6,167 bases of DNA, taken from the NCBI GenBank assembly GCA_017958585.1, contig JAGDCK010000231.1, positions 1-6,167 on the forward strand, given 5' to 3'. The stretch comes from Lachnospiraceae bacterium (GTDB lineage: Bacteria > Bacillota > Clostridia > Lachnospirales > Lachnospiraceae). The number at the start of each line of letters is the position of its first letter. Position 1 is the first letter of the stretch. A program made the translations under genes and the position numbers. This document shows positions 1 to 3,676 of this stretch, one piece after another. The notes under the pieces are model-generated. The model was not told the origin of the DNA. It saw only the letters and a program-made list of their open reading frames with translations, and made no database searches.

Positions 1-315
1 ATCCTCAATAATCTTGTCAGCTCTGAATCTTTCGTGACACTCCTTGCAGTCCATCAAAGGATCTGAGAAGCTTCCAAGGTGACCTGAAGCCACCCATGTC
101 TGAGGGTTCATAAGGATCGCGCAGTCAACACCAACGTTGTAAGGATTCTCCTGCACGAATTTCTGCCACCATGCGCGTTTTACATTGTTCTTGAGCTCAA
201 CACCGAGATTTCCGTAGTCCCAAGTGTTTGCAAGTCCGCCGTAGATCTCTGAACCGGGATATACAAATCCTCTCGCTTTTGCAAGAGCTACGATTTTGTC
301 CATTGTCTTTTCCAT
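1..315 (-). CDS. glyS: Glycine--tRNA ligase, homodimeric type, N-terminal part (cut by left edge)
   Basis: This is the first 105 residues of a class II glycyl-tRNA synthetase of the single-chain (alpha2, GlyQS/GRS1) type, the cytoplasmic enzyme that charges tRNA-Gly with glycine using ATP. The family signature is clear: GSEIYGGLANTWDYG at residues 21-35, then VELKNNVKRAWW (39-50), and NPQTWVASGHLGSFSDPLMD (70-89) followed by a CKEC pair (90-93). Residue 36 is Asn, where many family members have Pro in WDYGPLG. The reading frame is open to base 1, so roughly three quarters of the protein lies outside the window. The start at 313-315 is preferred over the in-frame ATG at 301-303 because GAAAGG (332-327) sits 11 bases upstream of it. 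It follows the lipoprotein stop by 39 bases with no terminator between, so the two are probably cotranscribed. No T-box leader fits in that gap. Identification is very secure; the gene is named glyS or glyQS in different annotations. Confidence 0.96.
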   Translation of the reverse strand, partial: MEKTMDKIVALAKARGFVYPGSEIYGGLANTWDYGNLGVELKNNVKRAWWQKFVQENPYNVGVDCAILMNPQTWVASGHLGSFSDPLMDCKECHERFRADKIIED

Positions 316-326
316 AATAATTCCAA

Positions 327-332
327 CCTTTC
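327..332 (-). promoter_or_regulatory. Ribosome binding site of glyS
   Basis: GAAAGG on the minus strand lies 11 bases before the ATG at 315. It supports that start over the internal ATG at 303, which has only A-rich sequence in front of it. Confidence 0.65.
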
Positions 333-354
333 AAATATGTTAAATTTCGATTTT

Positions 355-951
355 TTATTTATTGATGATAAGTGTGATCTTCTCTCCTTCTTCGTAGGGG
401 CGAACCCCACCGTCATCTCCGACTCCGCCGTTGTCCGACATATACAGAAGTTTTCCTCCGTAGTAGAGCGCGGCGTCCGTCTCGGATACAATGATATGTT
501 TTGCGGAGAGCTTATCAAACATTTTCCCGTCCATGGCATTGCCCTTTTTGGGATCGATCATGTTCTCGGATACCACCTGAGAAGTAAGGTAATCTCCGAC
601 AGTCGTATATGTAAGGCTAAGTCCCGTAAAATCATTGAAGGAATCAACATCTGAAAATTCATATTTGATAAGAACTTTCCCGTCAAATGCATTTATCTCA
701 TCGATCTTTACCTTTTCGCTGCCCTTGCCGTTGTTATACTCGGAAGTCTCCACCTTTGCCATATCGGAAAGCTCGTCCACATCATAGTAATCGGCCTCAA
801 AGCTCTCCACCAGGCAATATGTGATGGCGCCTTCGGGGCTTACATATATGGAAGATTCCGTCACAGTTTCAGGAAGATAAACCTCTCCGCATCCCGCAAG
901 CAGGAATGACAAGGATATCACGGAAAGTAAAGATATCCATTTTTTCTTCAT
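355..951 (-). CDS. Uncharacterised small lipoprotein between recO and glyS
   Basis: A 198-residue predicted lipoprotein of unknown function. The N-terminus is a type II signal peptide: MKKK, a hydrophobic stretch at residues 6-19, and the lipobox LAGC with Cys21 as the expected lipidation site, so the protein should be anchored on the outer face of the membrane. The mature part is acidic and soluble, with no further membrane segment. It opens with a short linker (EVYLPETVTESS) and a strand-like stretch ending near the FEADYYDVDEL segment, and closes in a Gly/Asp-rich turn (GGVGDDGGV) followed by a short strand-like end. I recognise no catalytic motif. The start is ATG 949-951; the TTG directly before it (952-954) would extend the ORF by one codon but is too close to the AAAGAGG site. 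From memory, similar proteins occur beside glyS in Lachnospiraceae, but I cannot verify this here. It probably shares a transcript with glyS. Confidence 0.88.
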   Translation of the reverse strand: MKKKWISLLSVISLSFLLAGCGEVYLPETVTESSIYVSPEGAITYCLVESFEADYYDVDELSDMAKVETSEYNNGKGSEKVKIDEINAFDGKVLIKYEFSDVDSFNDFTGLSLTYTTVGDYLTSQVVSENMIDPKKGNAMDGKMFDKLSAKHIIVSETDAALYYGGKLLYMSDNGGVGDDGGVRPYEEGEKITLIINK

Positions 952-958
952 CAAAATA

Positions 959-965
959 CCTCTTT
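959..965 (-). promoter_or_regulatory. Ribosome binding site of the small lipoprotein
   Basis: AAAGAGG on the minus strand lies 7 bases before the ATG at 951 and only 4 before the TTG at 954. This decides the start in favour of the ATG. It sits directly after the T-tract of the upstream hairpin. Confidence 0.75.
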
Positions 966-969
966 ATAT

Positions 970-1017
970 AAAAAAATCTGCTAAGGTCGCGCATTTGCAC
1001 AAACCTTAACAGATTTT
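970..1017 (-). terminator. Rho-independent terminator-like hairpin after recO
   Basis: On the minus strand a 15-base arm (1017-1003, starting AAAATCTG) pairs with 987-973 (ending CAGATTTT), with a single U-G wobble and no mismatch. Inside it, GTGC and GCGC can form a further 4-bp stem capped by AAAT. The 3' arm runs into seven T residues (976-970). On the plus strand the U-G position becomes a C-A mismatch and no T-run follows, so the structure is oriented for minus-strand transcripts. The 5' arm begins within the recO stop codon (TAA, 1018-1016). The stem is rather AT-rich, so termination could be partial. Confidence 0.8.
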
Positions 1018-1666
1018 AGCACAGAGTTTCAAGTATTTCAAGACTTTTGAACTTCCGTTCCATAAAGCGTTTTCTGTATTTGTCGGCCACTTTTACCACC
1101 TCATTTAAGGCTTCATCCTCCAGGGTAAAAGTGAAAAGTTTCTCCACATTTGTATTAAAAATATATTCCAGAGTATAAAGAGTGGTATTTCCAAGTTTCA
1201 TATCCTGTGGGGCTCCCGGATACTCACCGTTTACCATGATACTCTTAAGTTCAAATATGGCTCTTACCAGGTTGTTTGGTATTGAATCTGAAAGTATGGC
1301 TCTGAGGGACTGGTACAAAAGTTTTAACATCAAAGCTTCGTCATTGTTTTCCCTGCAATAATAGTCGGCGATCTCACAAAAATATATGCCGTAATATGCC
1401 CCTTCGTAATCCTTCATCAGATCTTCGAAGTAATTTATCACATTACATTCTCCCACGGAGTAGGAATCGCCTTTGACATAGAGTTTAAACTTTCCGAAGG
1501 TAAACACATTTGAAATAGCGGCAAACCTTCCCGTAGGCTTTCTGGCTCCCCGCACAAAGGCTGAGATCTTGCCCTTTTCCAGTGTGAGAAGTGTTATTCT
1601 GTTGTCCGCCTCTCCAATGGGGGCATTTTTAAGCACCATACCGGTGACAGTTATAAAATCAGGCAT
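1016..1666 (-). CDS. recO: DNA repair protein RecO
   Basis: RecO works with RecR to load RecA onto SSB-coated single-stranded DNA in the RecFOR gap-repair pathway, and it also anneals complementary strands. The N-terminal OB-fold is recognisable: VTGMVLKNAPIGEADNRI (residues 7-24), LTLEKGKISAFVRGARKP (27-44) and a strand region to about residue 80. A helical C-terminal domain follows (LLYQSLRAI, VRAIFELKSIMVNGEYPG). At 216 residues it is shorter than the roughly 240-250 usual for the family. The four-cysteine zinc finger of many Firmicutes RecO proteins is absent: the only cysteines are 74, 97, 104 and 216, and the segment after the FELK helix passes straight into VEKLFTFTL. The reading frame is intact, so this looks like a lineage form rather than a deletion. 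The ATG at 1666 lies 7 bases after the era stop, whose TAG is part of the recO Shine-Dalgarno (TAGGT), which implies translational coupling to era. Confidence 0.93.
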   Translation of the reverse strand: MPDFITVTGMVLKNAPIGEADNRITLLTLEKGKISAFVRGARKPTGRFAAISNVFTFGKFKLYVKGDSYSVGECNVINYFEDLMKDYEGAYYGIYFCEIADYYCRENNDEALMLKLLYQSLRAILSDSIPNNLVRAIFELKSIMVNGEYPGAPQDMKLGNTTLYTLEYIFNTNVEKLFTFTLEDEALNEVVKVADKYRKRFMERKFKSLEILETLC

Positions 1667-1670
1667 AATC

Positions 1671-1677
1671 TACCTAC
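1671..1677 (-). promoter_or_regulatory. recO ribosome binding site containing the era stop codon
   Basis: GTAGGTA on the minus strand contains the era stop codon TAG (1676-1674), and its AGG lies 6 bases before the recO ATG. A ribosome finishing era is thus positioned on the recO initiation region. The site is only a moderate match to the Shine-Dalgarno consensus. Confidence 0.6.
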
Positions 1678-2585
1678 ATCTTCAGATCCTTTGGATTATA
1701 TCCGTAGTTTTTAAGGAGAATATCCGAATCTCTCCAGTCTTTTCTGACCTTCACCCAGATCTTTAAGTTGACCTGCATCTCCAGCATGTCCTCGATCTCG
1801 GGTCTTGCCTGGGAGCCTATCTTTTTAAGCATGGCTCCGCCCTTACCTATTATGATGCCTTTGTGAGAATCTCTCTCACAGACTATTGTGGCCTCAATGT
1901 GGCAGATCTTTCCCTGCTCCTTCATGCTCTCGATGGTGACGGCTATTCCGTGAGGGATCTCCTCCGACAAAAGTCTAAGCGCCTTTTCCCTGATAAGCTC
2001 CGCCACGATCTGGCGCATGGGCTGGTCTGTTATGGTATCCTCATCGTAGAAGGCTTCACCGTAGGGCAGATATTTAAAAACAGTGCTCACAAGTTCATCC
2101 GTGTTTGTGCCCTTTAGTGCTGAAACCGGTACGATCTCCGCAAAATCCAGCTCATTTTTGTAGGCATCGATAAATTTAAGTATCTCTTCCTTTTTAACCG
2201 TATCAACCTTGTTGATCACCAGGATCACGGGGGTGCGGACACCCTTTAACTGATCGATTATATGTCTCTCGCCTGCGCCGATAAAAGTGGTGGGCTCCAC
2301 GAGCCAGAGCACCACATCCACCTCGTTCATGGTTCGCTCTGCGGCGGAAACCATGTAGTCGCCAAGCTTGTTTTTTGCCTTATGAATTCCCGGTGTGTCC
2401 AGGAAAACTATCTGACCTTCCTCAGTGGTGAGAACTGTCTGAATACGGTTTCTGGTGGTCTGGGGCTTACTGCTGGTGATAGCTATCTTTTGACCGATAA
2501 GCGTATTCATAAGTGTGGACTTTCCCACATTGGGACGACCTATAAGAGTTACAAATCCTGATTTAAATTTGGGATCCTGAGCCAT
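1674..2585 (-). CDS. era: GTPase Era, 30S ribosomal subunit assembly factor
   Basis: Era is an essential or near-essential cytoplasmic GTPase that binds the 3' end of 16S rRNA during maturation of the small ribosomal subunit. The 303-residue length is normal. The G domain is complete: G1 GRPNVGKST (16-24), G2 around PQTTRNRI (41-48), G3 DTPG (63-66), G4 NKVD (125-128) and G5 SALKG (155-159). The Era-specific stretch AAERTMNEVDVVLWLVEP (81-98) is present. The C-terminal KH domain carries IIIGKGGAMLKKIG (244-257), followed by the family ending VKVRKDWRDSDILLKNYGY (278-296). The start at 2585 gives the expected short N-terminus (MAQDPKFKSGFVTLIG), and GAGGT lies 11 bases upstream. The first 23 bases overlap the 3' end of the DUF4349 gene, and recO follows after 7 bases. 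No anomaly is seen in the protein, and the assignment is essentially certain. Confidence 0.99.
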   Translation of the reverse strand: MAQDPKFKSGFVTLIGRPNVGKSTLMNTLIGQKIAITSSKPQTTRNRIQTVLTTEEGQIVFLDTPGIHKAKNKLGDYMVSAAERTMNEVDVVLWLVEPTTFIGAGERHIIDQLKGVRTPVILVINKVDTVKKEEILKFIDAYKNELDFAEIVPVSALKGTNTDELVSTVFKYLPYGEAFYDEDTITDQPMRQIVAELIREKALRLLSEEIPHGIAVTIESMKEQGKICHIEATIVCERDSHKGIIIGKGGAMLKKIGSQARPEIEDMLEMQVNLKIWVKVRKDWRDSDILLKNYGYNPKDLKM

Positions 2586-3639
2586 TAATATTATCTACCT
2601 CATCTTTAACTGCGGTTTCTGCGCTTGTTGCACCTGATGCATTTGCTACCGCATCTGCGTTTTCTGTGTTTTTCCTGTTAAATGCTTTCTTTCTCCCGGC
2701 CTTTTCCTTTTTTGCACCTGCGTCGCCATATCTTTTTTTATAACTTCTCTTGTTGATCTTTCTGATCACAAATACGGCAATGGCAATACATATTACAAAG
2801 AGAACGATCTCCGGAAGGTTTGATACAAACCATACAAAGGAATTTACGACTATGTCCGTTGCATTGTCAAGGGATTCCATAAATCCGCTCTTTATACGGC
2901 TTCCAACGGTCTCCTCCTCAACGGGAGTAAATACCTCAACCTCAGAAACTGATATATATACCGTGGAATAATCGATCTTGTTGTCAAAGGTCCTAAGCTG
3001 GCTTTCCATGCTGTCGATCCTGTATCTGACATCCGTGAGCTTATCCTCAATGGTTATGACGTCCTCCAGGGTATCAGCCATACCCAGAAGTTCCAGGAGT
3101 CTACTCTCCTCTGCCACAAGAGCTGCCTTGTGACTTTGAAGATCCACATACTGAAGAGTCACATTCTCGGTATCAACATGCTTTGATGTCACATTTCCAT
3201 AGCTTGATACATTGGATAAAAAATCGTCAAGCTTTGCGGAAGGGATCCTGACCGTAAGGTCTGCGTTTCTTCTGGTGGAATAATTGTATCCGTAATTGTA
3301 TTCACTGGAGGATTCAACATATCCGCCGGCATTTTTTACGGAGGAGTCGATGACACCCAAAAGTTTGTCATATTCTCTTGTCTCAATATCCATATGGACT
3401 GTGGTTATGATCTTTTGTGAAGTATCCTTTTCGATCTCTGCCTGAGAATCCATAGTATAATCCCCGGAATCATAATCCGTGCCAAAGGACTCATAATCAT
3501 AATCATATGCATTTGCCGACTCAGCTACTGCAAAGCTTGTTGAATCGGCACTTTTATAAGTTTCCCCCGAGCCGCAGCCGTAAAGAACAAAGGATGCAGC
3601 CAAAAACAGACCGGTAATACTAAGTAACTTTTTCTTCAT
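2563..3639 (-). CDS. DUF4349 domain lipoprotein with C-terminal membrane helix
   Basis: A 358-residue envelope protein of unknown function that fits the DUF4349 family. A lipoprotein signal peptide ends in LYGC, with Cys22 as lipidation site. A Tyr/Asp-rich linker (about 44-61, AYDYDYESFGTDYDSGDY) follows. The DUF4349 core runs from about 76 to 240: IITTVHMDIETREYDKLLGV, GGYVESSSEYNY, ADLTVRIPSAKLDDFL, then an amphipathic, probably coiled-coil segment (about 165-220, including LEDVITIEDKLTDVRYRIDS) and the closing strand TVYISVSEVE. A hydrophobic helix lies at about 266-293, followed by a strongly basic stretch (RKINKRSYKKRY) and a low-complexity tail to 358. The expected topology is lipid-anchored outside, one helix through the membrane and the tail inside. 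The start at 3639 is chosen over an upstream in-frame ATG at 3765 because it gives a perfect signal peptide and has GAAAGGGGAG 8 bases before it. It lies 37 bases after the peptidase stop and overlaps era by 23 bases. Confidence 0.93.
   Translation of the reverse strand: MKKKLLSITGLFLAASFVLYGCGSGETYKSADSTSFAVAESANAYDYDYESFGTDYDSGDYTMDSQAEIEKDTSQKIITTVHMDIETREYDKLLGVIDSSVKNAGGYVESSSEYNYGYNYSTRRNADLTVRIPSAKLDDFLSNVSSYGNVTSKHVDTENVTLQYVDLQSHKAALVAEESRLLELLGMADTLEDVITIEDKLTDVRYRIDSMESQLRTFDNKIDYSTVYISVSEVEVFTPVEEETVGSRIKSGFMESLDNATDIVVNSFVWFVSNLPEIVLFVICIAIAVFVIRKINKRSYKKRYGDAGAKKEKAGRKKAFNRKNTENADAVANASGATSAETAVKDEVDNINGSGSQI
2597..2602 (-). promoter_or_regulatory. era ribosome binding site inside the DUF4349 coding region
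   Basis: TGAGGT on the minus strand lies 11 bases before the era ATG and within the last codons of the DUF4349 gene. Translation of the upstream gene therefore passes over the era initiation site. Confidence 0.65.
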
Positions 3640-3647
3640 CTTAAAAA

Positions 3648-3657
3648 CTCCCCTTTC
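3648..3657 (-). promoter_or_regulatory. Strong ribosome binding site of the DUF4349 lipoprotein
   Basis: GAAAGGGGAG on the minus strand, 8 bases before the ATG at 3639, is the strongest Shine-Dalgarno-like site in the window. It fixes the start at the signal peptide and rules out the longer in-frame extension back to 3765, which would run into the peptidase gene. The 37-base gap that contains it shows no hairpin. Confidence 0.85.
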
Positions 3658-3676
3658 ACAGCCTGATCTAAAAAAT

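Noticed and set aside
316..354. T-box or other riboswitch upstream of glyS
   Set aside because: Only 39 AT-rich bases separate the lipoprotein stop from glyS, far too short for a T-box leader, and no stable hairpin or specifier-like structure is visible.
337..654. Plus-strand open frame of 105 codons opposite the small lipoprotein gene
   Set aside because: It lies antisense to a gene with a clear signal peptide, lipobox and ribosome binding site. Its product resembles no protein I know, and no convincing ribosome binding site precedes it. The same applies to the other plus-strand open frames opposite era, the DUF4349 gene and the peptidase.
3485..3510. Short TCATAA-type repetition
   Set aside because: It is explained by alternating Asp and Tyr codons in the DUF4349 linker. 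It is a brief low-complexity coding run, not a DNA repeat element.
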